NCBI GenBank assembly: GCA_038030265.1
Contig: CM075939.1
Span: forward strand, 41,955,253 to 42,019,252
Reading direction: 5' to 3'
Origin: Corythucha ciliata
Lineage: Eukaryota > Arthropoda > Insecta > Hemiptera > Tingidae
Length of the DNA stretch: 64,000 nt
The notes below the pieces were generated by a model. That model had not been told where the DNA came from. It saw only the letters and a list, made by a program, of their open reading frames with translations, and did not search any database. Below, in pieces: positions 32,281-42,373 of the stretch (the stretch's first letter is position 1; each line of letters opens with the position of its first letter). The position numbers were made by a program, and so were the translations under genes.

Positions 32281-35254
32281 CCCCAGGACCGGAAGCCCAA
32301 AAAAGGAACACCAAAAGAAATAAAGGTGAGTGTCTCTAGCTTAATGTTGGTCTAAATTTCACTCGCTCGCGTTCCCTTATCATACCAGCTCCATATAAGA
32401 AATTTACAACATCTATTCTCTCTCCTCCCCAATAAATGGACTCCCTAACTTAACGGATTTCACATCCACATATTTATGATCAAAATGTCTGCGGTGTTGG
32501 CACATTTTAAATAGCCATTTCGAGGTTTCGCTTCCTTCAAAAACAAATTTTCCCATGGGCTGGTACCAGCAACATTTTCCTTTTCCTGACTCTTGTAATT
32601 CGAGGACGCTGCGAATTCGCGCAGTCCGTTTGGTTTACATTCTTTATAGAGTGTCATTTCAGTGACAACTAGTCTGCTTTCGTAGTCTGTTTAAATCCAT
32701 CATTTGTACTCTCAAAGTTTGAATGATTGCTCAGAACCTTTATAGAGAATTTTCTCCAGAATCTCGAACCACGTGACCGGTAAATGTAGTTTCTTGACGG
32801 AATTACACTGGCATTTTGTAGTTTAAGAAGTTTCCCCCTCCAGGGTGCCTATCTGCCCTTTTATAGGTGTTCTAATAATCTCGAATTACCGAACAAAACA
32901 ACGGATCCTGTGGTAGTTAGGTTGTACCTCTGAATTTCCTCCTACTATTCTAATTTCCAAGTTATAACTTTGCCTGACTTCAATTCCCTCCTCCAACAAC
33001 AAGATAAATTAATTTAATTTTTCGCAGGAATCCCATTGCGGCTATTTCTTGTTTAGAGAAAAATTAGGGGAAGAAAAAATAATTAAAAAAAAAAAAAAAA
33101 TAGAAACGACCTTCCACGGCCGCGATCTTGCCAGGAGTATACCTAGCGCGTGATTCGCCGGCGGTCATCCATCCCTATATTGTGACTAACCTTGGGGAGT
33201 ATGCGGAGGAAGAAATAGTTACCTATAAATAAATTACTGGAATGTTCAATCGATTACTCGCTCATTAAATCATTTTAAAATCGTTTTTAAATTCTCGGAA
33301 CGTTCTCCTCTTGGCCACGTAACGGCAATAATATTCTCATTTAATACGCCGTATATGCTGGATCAACGCCGTTTTTTTTTTCTTTCTTTCCTCAAATATT
33401 CTAGAACATTCTCTCATTTCATGTTCTGACCCTGAAAATAGCGTCAATCATTCGCTACAAAAAAAAAAAATAAAAAAAATACGTCCTTCGTATGACCAGG
33501 CCAGTGGCTGAACGGAACATACGCGAAAATCATCCTCGTCCTAAGAAATAGAACTTTGTGTTCTGAAAAACGATTGAAAAATTGAGGATTGTAGGGGAGA
33601 AAGGAGAACAAAACATCAAAAACAACAAAAATTGAACCTGATGGAAAAACTGAGTCGCAGCCCATCACTTTTGTATGTACATGGACTTTCCATCCTCACC
33701 CTCCCCCCCGCCCAGCTCTAACATAAGCCCCACACGCTAAAGGAAATATGAGAAAAAGTCAACATGTATAATACGATATACCCTTTAGATTCCACCCATC
33801 ATCGTCCCCTCTTTCTCACTCACTCTCTCTCTCTTCCATCAACACTCATCCGCTCAGGGCTACACGATAAATGAAGTTGTAATGAAGGGATTTGGTTTTT
33901 ACATCGTTCCGAACGCATTAATCCTCGCAGTCCCCGGGCTGGCAGAGGAAGGATGGTTGGGCGATGGTGAGGGGTTGTTTCCCCGAACATGATTAAAAAC
34001 CTTTCGAGAGAGAAAGAGCTTAAAATCGGGAAGTGAAGTTAATTCCGTGTGTTTATGAGGTGGTAATTCACCCCCCCCCCCCGCCTTGCCACGTTTCACC
34101 ATCCTGTCAACAATTCAAAATTTAAATGAAAGTCAGTGAAATTGTCCGTAAGGCTTGTTTCACGCTTGTATACGCTTACTATGTCGCTGTGAACGCCTCA
34201 GCAAAAGTTTACTACACTACAGAAATAAACAATACCAAAAAAAGGCTCGCGTTTGCAAGTTTTTATCAATTTACCGTAGGAAATTGCTTCCTTTCAAAAA
34301 GCACGCTGTACACTCGCGTAAAATTATTGAAAGGGGAAAACTCGCTTTTCCAAGGAACGTGCTTGCTTCTTTTGTTTTCCAATTTTTATAAAATCCGATC
34401 ACACAATAGTAGTCTAGTAAAAGAAGGGTAGTTGATTGAACCATCTGGTAACTCGAATGTTGTGATTGGGATTTGTTCGGAGGGGTCTGGAGATGGTGTA
34501 CTCAAAAGTCCCCGCCTCTAGCCCACGAGCTAGCTGCTGTACGTAGCAAAACGTGCATCATTTTTCACTTTATTACCTGTATGTGGTTCGTAAACTGTAG
34601 GTCCCACCCAAAAACTCATGGGATAACAAAAAAAAGGTGACAAAAATTCCTCAAAAATTAGTCTTCGAAAAGTTTTTTGTAGCTTCGACCGCTTAAGAGA
34701 TAATATCGTTAAAAGTGACAGTATTCTCGAACCCCTTCACTGCTTTTTGTGAACAATGCGGTGTAGCGTTCTCGTCGTTGACGTTCCGACATTGATGCAT
34801 AGCAAAGAAGTTAATCATCATGAAATTCTCTTTACAAAAAAAAAAAAAAAAAAATGATACTCGCTTATCTCCAATAGGTGTCGAGATACACGCAGTAGGA
34901 GAAAATTCCCTAACAAAAACTGTATTCTTACGGGGTGGTCCTGTTAATTTGATGAAAACGACTAGTAGATAAACTATTTTTGTTAACTTATCACAGGTAA
35001 TTTTATAAATAGCTTGAACTAATGTGTCTTTAACCGTTTTACGGCTCATTTTACGTCAAAGTTAGCTGTAGATGAGGATAATATTCGGTCTGTACGACCC
35101 GAGAACTGTAATGATCGCAGGAACATGGAAACAAGCGTTCTCACAGCGAAAATTGCTCATGAAAAGGTCCCGGGAAACAAAGAAATTCCAGCGGAACCTT
35201 TTTTCCCCTCGGGTTACTGAAGCAAGCCAAATTAGTAACCACTTTACAGTATGT
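32281..35254. other. Spacer without recognisable gene
   Basis: Low-complexity A/T and C-rich runs are frequent (for example near 33080, 34074 and 34840). Short frames show no known motifs. No RNA gene was recognised. Confidence 0.4.
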
Positions 35255-37140
35255 TTAAAGTACCCTCAAGTACCGTCAACAAAAAACTTTGGAACACCCC
35301 CCCCCCCCCGACAACAGTAGCTTAAAGTTTAAGCCACGCCCTCACGAAGAACGTCACATTCGCCATCTATGAGATGGGAGCTTTTTTAGTACAAAGAATC
35401 AATCTGGTGCCATTCGATACTTCATCCAAAGTACCCTCAAGTACCTACAGACATGTGTCTTCTTCTCGGGCCGAACTGAAACTCCTTGGAGTTTATTGTC
35501 TAGCCATACTATTTGTACAATAGGGAAGTGGCCCGACACGTGCAATGTCTGTTAGCCCGTACCGTCAACAAAAAACTTTGGAGACCCCCCCCCCCCAACG
35601 AACTTGTTCGTTGAACTTGATGGCTTCGTACTTGTCCAATTGGTACCAGGCGGTTTCTACTGGATCCGACACCTCCTCTCTTCGGCCCGTTCCACAGGGA
35701 GTTCCTCAAGGCTCTCATCTGGGTCCAGAACTTTGCTGCGTCTTCAACAACGCAGCTTCCCGGCATTTCTGCTCCATTTCGCTGAGCTTCAAAACTCGTA
35801 TGTTTACTGACGACATCTCTGTGCAGCTGGCGGTATCTAATGACGACGGTTCCGCGGCTAGTCTCTCAGTGTACAGAGCTTCTGAATAAGTGGTGTAGTT
35901 CAAATAAGCGTACCCTAAACGCGAAGAAAACTCAGAGTCTTTTAATAACAACATCTCCGGCGTTGATACCAATCTCGCAGGATACTCTTGATTTCCTGGG
36001 TTTCAAATTGAACGGTAGACTAAATTGGAAAAGCCACATCGACTCACTCTGCGCAAAGCTCTCCCGCAGTTTATTTTTGTTGAGGCGCCTAAAGAGCTCC
36101 GTAACTATTGATGCACTGCGAACGGCCTACTTCGCGTACTTCCATTGTCATCTGGAGTACGGTACTCTGTTTTGGGAGGGGCTTCCCCTCATGCCATTCG
36201 CGTCTTCCGTCTTCAAAAACGTGCCGTGAGGCTTACTGTGGGACTGAAGCCACGTCATTCCTGTAGAGAGGCTTTCTCCTCTCTCAGAATACCTTCCCTC
36301 GCCTCAGTTTTTACACTCCAAACGTTGATTTATGTAATCACCAACGTACAGTCCTTCAGATTACGATCAGATGTACACGGCAACTCGACGCGAAATGCCG
36401 ACCAGCTTGTGAAGAATATATCTCGCCTGGAATTGACCAGTGAAGGTTTTCACGATGTTGGCATCGGTATTTTCAACATTCTTCCGGATCTAGTGAGGTG
36501 TTTGCCGCCGTCGCTTTTTAAGACGAGACTCAAAGCCTTTCTCCTTTCTAGGACGTTACGATATGCTGGAGATCATGTCCCATGGAGATGTTCCCATGTC
36601 CTATCATGGAGAAATGTTAAATAGCCAGTGGTTCATTGTTTTGACGTTGTATTGCCACTTTCTGGTTACTACAATAAATTTATGATATGATATATGATAT
36701 GATATGATACGACTACAGTTCCTTAAAGTTTAGGCCCCACCCACCTGAAGAGGATATTATACGCCATCTGAGGGAGATACAACGAATCAAACTGTGCACC
36801 ATCCGATACTTAGTCCCAAATAAATCATCAAATACCGTCGAAAATAAACTCTGAACACCCACCCCTCCCGCCCGTCGCCGTTGATGGCGTATAAGACACC
36901 GCGGGAGTGGCCTAAACTTCAAGTAACTTTAGTGGCGAGGGGTTCCAAAAATGGTTGTTGACTGTATTTGAAGGTACTTTGGATGAATAAGGTACCAGTT
37001 TGATTCGTTGTACCTCCCATAGATGGCGAATGTGACGTTCCTCCTGTGGGCATGGCCTAAACTTTAAGGTACCGTAGGGGCAGGGGGTGGGTGTTCCAAA
37101 GTTTTTTGTTGACGGTACTTGAGGGTACTTTGATCAAACT
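35255..37140. mobile_element. Inverted-repeat element with poly-C tracts, host of a non-LTR insertion
   Basis: AAGTACCCTCAAGTACCGTC with AACAAAAAACTTTGGAACACC and a following poly-C run occurs near 35260-35310. A second, cut copy is at 35560-35598. The inverse (GGGTGTTCCAAAGTTTTTTG then TTGACGGTACTTGAGGGTAC) is at about 37090-37135. CGCCATCTATGAGATGGGAG near 35360 is mirrored by CCCATAGATGGCGAATGTGA near 37017. This is a MITE-like palindromic family with a probable internal duplication. Confidence 0.6.
35600..36710 (+). pseudogene. Non-LTR retrotransposon (LINE), 5'-truncated
   Basis: Reverse-transcriptase motifs are visible: VPQGVPQGSHLGPELC near 35695-35740, then MFTDDISVQ (in place of the usual YADD box) near 35800-35820. 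LNKWCSSNKRTLNAKKTQ and LDFLGFKLNGRLNWKSHIDSL follow near 35885-36045, and the thumb/C-terminal part continues to LFKTRLKAFLLSRTLRY near 36520-36560. Frames change near 35885 and 36220. A terminal TATGA/ATATGAT repeat (about 36680-36708) forms the 3' tail. The order suits a Jockey/CR1-type element. The 5' part, including the endonuclease, is absent. It is inserted directly after a poly-C run of the surrounding repeat. Confidence 0.75.
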
Positions 37141-37480
37141 GTTTAATGGTGCTATTTTGGCACATTGTACCTACCTGTCATGCCAAGATTTCATTAAGTT
37201 GTTCTGCGCTTTTGCTCCCTCTTTTTGGCTATTTCCCGGATGTTCCAAAATGATGTTTTTACGGTACAATGGGGTACAAAGTCTATTAGTCATGAGTTTT
37301 GGCGTTTCATGAAACTTTACCACTCATCGAAATTTTCCATTGACTTGCACTGTGCAATTTAAATTTCGGAAAACCAGCTAAATATTGGGTTCCAAACAGT
37401 TCCGGTTGCGGTACAATACGGTACAAGCAATGTACCAAATGAATCCTTCTCGTTTTTGAAAATATCTCATGGTCGCAGAA
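37141..37480. other. Spacer
   Basis: No gene recognised. It joins the poly-C palindromic element to the start of a degenerate minisatellite. Confidence 0.3.
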
Positions 37481-38147
37481 CAAGTTAATAGGCCGGAAAA
37501 CCTCGGCTAAAATTGAGAAAAAGTGCTAACTCATGGCTAAACGTAAAGTAATGTTGAAAAAGCTCTAATGCGCGGCTAAATTGAAAAAAAAAGAGCATTT
37601 TTGGGGCATCCTAATTTGCTGACGCAAACAAAAATCGCACGCGGCACTCTACCTCGCTAACTCGACGGTTAACTCGGTGCCAAAATGGGAAAAAAGCGCT
37701 AACTCGAATGCCTAAACGTGAAAAAAATCGCACACTCATGGCCAAAATTAAAAATAAGTGCTAATTGACAGTAAAATGTGAGAATAAGGGCACATTTAAA
37801 AACTGAAATTGAGAGCTAACACCAATTCGCGATTTTTGGATGCCATTTTATAGCTGAAGCGACCAAAATTGAGAAAAGTGCTAATTCATTGCTACATGTG
37901 AATACAACTGTCAATTCACTAGTAATAAGTATAGATAAAAAGCGCTAATTCGCCGCTAAAACGGAGAAAAACGCTAATTCGTTGCTAAAATTGAGAAAAA
38001 GGGCTAACTCATGGCATGGTTGAAAATAATTCGGAAAAGCGAATTCAGATTATAATATGCGGGGCATCCTTAATTTATAGCCAAAGTTGAGAAAATTCAC
38101 GGTTCCAACGGCCACTTCGTTGCTGAGATAAAGTGCTAAGCCATGAC
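37481..38147 (+). repeat. Degenerate minisatellite, CTAATTCG-GGCTAAAATTGAGAAAA family
   Basis: Units of roughly 25-35 bp built on the theme GCTAAAATTGAGAAAAA followed by GCTAATTCG recur with strong drift (for example GCTAATTCGCCGCTAAAACG near 37950). The same family is seen at 39560-39785, 41455-41575, 47160-47400 and 47900-49610, and in the opposite orientation at 58600-60620. Confidence 0.7.
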
Positions 38148-38150
38148 TAA

Positions 38151-38339
38151 AGCGGCCCATACACGTACAATAAATATTGCACGAACTAGAGGGCAGCACA
38201 ATAAAATTGAACATTTGTGAGTTGTATTGATGGCTTGCACAATACATATAATGAACAACCCATTTTTTATCTGACCATCTGGAAACAAAGCATTGCGCAA
38301 ACTTGTCTGCGCAATAGTATTGTACATGTATGGGCCCCT
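38151..38339. mobile_element. PIF/Harbinger-type MITE, TAA target duplication
   Basis: AGCGGCCCATACACGTACAA at the left end and the complement of AGGGGCCCATACATGTACAA at the right end form the terminal repeats, with TAA at 38148-38150 and 38340-38342. Length is 189 bp. It sits in the minisatellite. Confidence 0.8.
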
Positions 38340-38384
38340 TAAAGCAAAAGAAATTAATTACTTGAAATTTAGACGACCCTTGTC

Positions 38385-38820
38385 CAAGGAATTTTCAAGG
38401 GATTACTACCCCCTCACCGCACCACACTAGTCACGCCTGTGAATTCGAGGGAGTGGGGAGGCTGAAAATAAAGAATTAAACTTTATTAAAGCTAAATACT
38501 TACTACTTTTACTTGTTTTGAGTACCGAGAAAAAATTACTCCCAAGGTGGGATTCGAACCCACGACCTCCTAGTTTCGCGCTAGGGCGCTCTACCACTGA
38601 GCTAGCCTGAGAGGCTCACGATAAGAGCGAACCCCACCAGAGAGAAACTCCCTCTCGGAACTCAAATGGACCCATTTTTTCTCGGAACTCAAAACAAGTA
38701 AAAATAGTAAGTTTTTACCTTCAATAAAGTTTAATTCTTCATTTTCAGCCTCCCCACTACCTCGAATTCACAGGCGTGACTAGGATAGTGCGGTGAGGGG
38801 GGAGTAAGATGTCCGCAGAT
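38385..38820. mobile_element. tRNA-derived element with inverted flanks
   Basis: A tRNA-like core (38540-38612, minus) is enclosed by inverted flanks: 38400-38535 (ACTAGTCACGCCTGTGAATT, GGAGGCTGAAAATAAAGAAT) is mirrored by 38680-38800. Half copies of the flank occur alone at 39400-39540, and a related whole element is at 40633-40920. Confidence 0.7.
38540..38612 (-). pseudogene. tRNA-like core
   Basis: On the minus strand TAGCTCAGTGGTAGAGCG (A box and D arm), an anticodon arm with loop CGCGAAA, and GTGGGTTCGAATCCCAC (perfect T arm, B box) are present. The acceptor stem pairs poorly and position 33 is G instead of the invariant U, so this is a tRNA-derived repeat rather than a working tRNA gene. 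Confidence 0.65.
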
Positions 38821-38849
38821 ACACCGTTTTCAAGTCACGGAGGATCAGT

Positions 38850-39410
38850 TTTTTTTTTGTTTTTTTGGGTGCCGGTAGCCACTTTGAAGACGCGAAAATC
38901 GTCTGCAGCCTCAGTAGGGCGCAAATGATCAGTTTAGCTAATCTTTCTGGTACGAGTATGCCATTCTTAGGGCTTAAATACCCAGTATTGCTATCAGTTT
39001 GGCCATTTTTCACGCTGGATAATGATCGATTTTGCATTTTCAGGATATGAATCATCCGTTTAGGGCCTTTCAAAGCGTGAATCTCGTGGGTCGCTATTAG
39101 TTGGTATAATTTTAGGACGTGAATAGCCAGTTTGGCCATTTTTACGGCGCAAACTCAGTACGGTCATTTCTAAAGCATGAATAGTCAGTGTGATATTTTC
39201 AGTGCTCGAATCATCAGTTTTACCAGTCGAAATGGTCAGTTTTTCTATTTTAAGAGCGATTAATTACTTATTTTTTCAAGCGCTGATGGTCTGTTTTGCC
39301 AATTTAAGGGCAGGAATCGCCTGTTTAGTCATTTGCAAGCGTGGATAGTCAGTTTAGCTATTTTTAGGGCGCATAGAATGAGTCTTGCCGATTTCATGGC
39401 TTGGTTTAAT
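38850..39410 (+). repeat. Degenerate minisatellite, GTCAGTTT-GCCATTTTTAGGGCG family
   Basis: About 30-bp units such as ATAGTCAGTTTAGCTATTTT followed by AGGGCGC recur with many changes. This is a different family from the CTAATTCG one and contains no gene. Confidence 0.6.
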
Positions 39411-40632
39411 TCTTTATTTTCAGCCTCCCCACTCCCTCGAATTCACAGGCGTGAGTAGGGTGGTGCGGTGAGGGGGGAGTAATCCCTTGAAAAGTCCTTG
39501 GACAAGGGTCGTCTAAATTTCAAGTAATTAATTAATTGCTGGGACATATAAAGAAAAAAGAACAATATTGCAAAAGAAATTGCTAATTCGTGGCTAAAAT
39601 CGAGAAAAACTCATATCGTCGACTAAAAGTGAAAAGTACTGGTTGAGAAATGCGCTCGCATTCGTAGCTGAAGTTAAAAAAACGCTAATCACGAATTAAA
39701 ATGAGAAACTAGCTAATTCACGTCTAAAACTGAGAAAAAAATGCTAATTCTTGGCTAAAAGAGGAAAAATCACTAGTTCACGGCAGGGGCGTAGCCGGTC
39801 TTTGACCTATGGGTGGGCAGCTTGACGTGAGAACAAGTCAGACGCACCCCAACTTCCTATTGTGGGTTTATATTCGGGGATGAATCCCCAAAGTATAGAC
39901 AGCTCACCAATTGTAATGCGAGGTAAATCGACGCGAGAAGTCGTCAATTCGACCCCATACATTGAATTTACCACAGTTAAAGGTCGTGAAACGTCAAAAC
40001 CTTAACATCCCTGCTGTAAAACTGTCTTTTTTAGTAGTTTTGCATTCTATTTCGGAATTTCCGTCGAAGAAGTAATAATTCTTTCCTCAGAAAGTGATAT
40101 TTAGTAGCTAACTAAATTTTCGTCTCCTGGGATGGTAACTGAGGTATTTTAGTCCCCTAAACTGGACTCTTTCGTCGTAGAGGCGAAAGGTTTTTAAGCA
40201 ACAAACAGCCGAATCCGATGTTTCATGTCATGTCCCAACACCTAATTTTTTTTCAGAGGGGGGGGGGGAGCGGACGTCTGATTATCGAGTTCTTCTTATC
40301 AATAACTCGGTAGGGCTCGTGGGCGTCGCAAAGGTCAAGATACTCACGACACATCGCGCGCGGGACTTTCTAATTTAAATAAATGACTTCTGTGGGGAGG
40401 AAGGACAATAAGCTTCAGAGGAACTTAAATAGACGAATTGTCTGAACCGGCCGCCGAACTATTAATTCATTGAGCCAGGTGTGGTTCGCCTGCAGTTTTG
40501 AGGGTCGGATTAAGGAGAGGGCCATGATCTCATCCAGCCACCATTTTAAATTTGATATTTTTTTTTCTTTTTTTCTCTAATGTATCCGGCAATTAATTGA
40601 ATAATTCAGCTTAGATGACCCTATCTACGGAC
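39411..40632. repeat. Repeat-rich spacer
   Basis: A lone flank copy of the tRNA-derived element (39400-39540) is followed by CTAATTCG-type minisatellite (39560-39785). Then comes GGGGCGTAGCC and GGGTGGGCAGC (39785-39830), which recurs at 56085-56165 and 57700. The rest has no recognisable gene. Confidence 0.5.
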
Positions 40633-40920
40633 ATTTAGGGGATTAATCCCCTCCTCACCGCACCATCCTAGTCACAACTGGTGATTCGAGGGATTGGGGA
40701 GGCTGAAAATAAAGAAATTAATCTTCAAATTAAATACTTACTTGTTTTGAGTTCCGAGAAAAAATTGCTCCCCAGGTGGGATTCGAACCCACGACCTCCT
40801 GGTTTCGCGCAAGGTGCTTCTACCAACTGAGCTATCAAGGATTCCACGCAAAGAGTGAATCCACCCGGGAGATATCCCCTCTCGGAACTCAAACTGCACC
40901 TATATCGGGTCAGTGCATGT
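40633..40920. mobile_element. Second tRNA-derived element with tRNA-like core
   Basis: The left flank is shared with 38400-38535. The core at 40767-40840 (minus) has TAGCTCAGTTGGTAGAAGC, the loop CGCGAAA and a perfect T arm; six of seven acceptor pairs can form, three of them wobble. As in the first copy, position 33 is G. The right flank (CTCGGAACTCAAA) is shorter than in the first copy. Confidence 0.65.
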
Positions 40921-42150
40921 CATACGTCACTTGCGTCTGAGAGGAAAGCTCCAAACCACAGCAGAGCTTCAACCACGCGTAAAACGTTTCCTCTTTCTTG
41001 ATTTCCAAAATCTGGGCCCGAGGTTTTGGATATGGGCACAAACAGTTTGTTGAAAAGAATGTGATGATAAGAATGGGCTCTCATACCTCAGTTGCCTGCT
41101 AGCCGCGGGTATGCCACCTCCAGATGATAGCCAACCACCCGCATTGCTTGTTCCACCGCTTGATGAAAACCACAGCCCAGAGTCTTGAATTTAATTGCCA
41201 TAAGATAACGATACCCTTCATTGTGTTAAAGGGTAATCCGATGATTATTGAACTTTAAACGCTGTCCGCCGATAATAAAGAATGTTGTTACCGCGAGAGA
41301 CCATGTTATTCCATGAAAGTGTAAAGTGGATTGACAAAACTCCTGTACAGTTTCTCGACTATAAGCTGATATAATCCGGCCCGGAGGACCGAATGAATTA
41401 GCAATTGTCATTGCTTGTTCACTGTGGAATGAAGAAAAAGTACACATGTGCGGCTACAATTGAGAAAACGCGAAGTCATGATTTCTAGAGGCAACGCCAT
41501 TCTATAACTGAGAAAAACCTACAATTTATTATTCTGAAAGCAATTTCATGGCTTAAATTGAGAAAAAGCCCAAAAAATATTTTCATTTAGGGTGAGTGCA
41601 CGCTTAAAACTCATAGTAGAGCGAATGAGCTGTAGTGGCCTACGCTGATGGCTTTGATGCGCGGAAAAAATTGAGGGGCTCGTGAGCTTAGGCACTATGC
41701 AATTGTCTCCATTGAATTCTTCACCTTTTTCGCCTTCATAAATACACCAGCGCACTCATCGGCCAAGTTGTGACACAGCGCAGTGGGGTCGGTTTGTTGC
41801 CAGGTTGATAGCCGGACTGGGTTTCCATCAGTTTTTCCTCCCAGTTTGTAAATTTTCCACCAAATAATTAAATTTTTCACTCAGAATGATACGAGTTGCC
41901 AAAAGTGTTGCCAAAATTTACCCCTCTGCGTGGTTTCACAACTTGGCCGATGAGTGCGCTAGGGCATTAATGAAAGCCAATGGTGTCTAAATTCTAAAAA
42001 AAAAAAAAAAAACTTGTAATAGCACTGGCTAGCCAAAATCTTTGAGGGTTTGCCTCTCCCCCCCACTGTTTCGTGGCCTACAGCGAGTTGAGAACATGAA
42101 TCGATCTATAATTTCCAGTTGTTAGCTATGTTTCGTTCCCCTTATATTCT
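40921..42150. other. Spacer downstream of the cuticle gene
   Basis: Contains a small CTAATTCG-type minisatellite patch (41455-41575). A minus-strand frame at 41226-41447 has a faint likeness to the end of an acyl-CoA dehydrogenase but is too short and broken to be called. Confidence 0.35.
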
Positions 42151-42151
42151 A

Positions 42152-42157
42152 TTTATT
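42152..42157 (-). terminator. Candidate polyadenylation signal of the cuticle gene
   Basis: AATAAA on the minus strand, about 220 bases after the stop codon at 42374. It is the first such hexamer noticed downstream of the gene. Confidence 0.4.
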
Positions 42158-42373
42158 TCCCTCTCCATACACTCTTCCGAATCTGGGATGGCCCTCCCCC
42201 CTCCCTTTTCCACTGTGGTCTGGGATCGGATTGGAAGCGTGTATGATATAGGTGTGAACCGGTCATACGACAAAAATATCGTTTAAAAAAAAAAAAAAAA
42301 AAAATCTATTGTCTCGAGGTAACTAAAAACGAAGAAAAAATTACAAAAAATAAATTCGTTCATCCGAGTTTCG

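Noticed and set aside
33100..33200. GC-rich segment that at first looked like 5S rRNA
   Set aside because: The internal control sequence and conserved loops of 5S rRNA are not present on either strand.
34126..34431. 101-residue frame
   Set aside because: AT-rich, no motif, no supporting splice sites, and an overlapping frame of similar length is also open.
41226..41447. Possible acyl-CoA dehydrogenase end (minus strand)
   Set aside because: Only a short stretch (ETVQEFCQSTLHFHG) is reminiscent, the key glycines are missing and no other part of such a gene is nearby.
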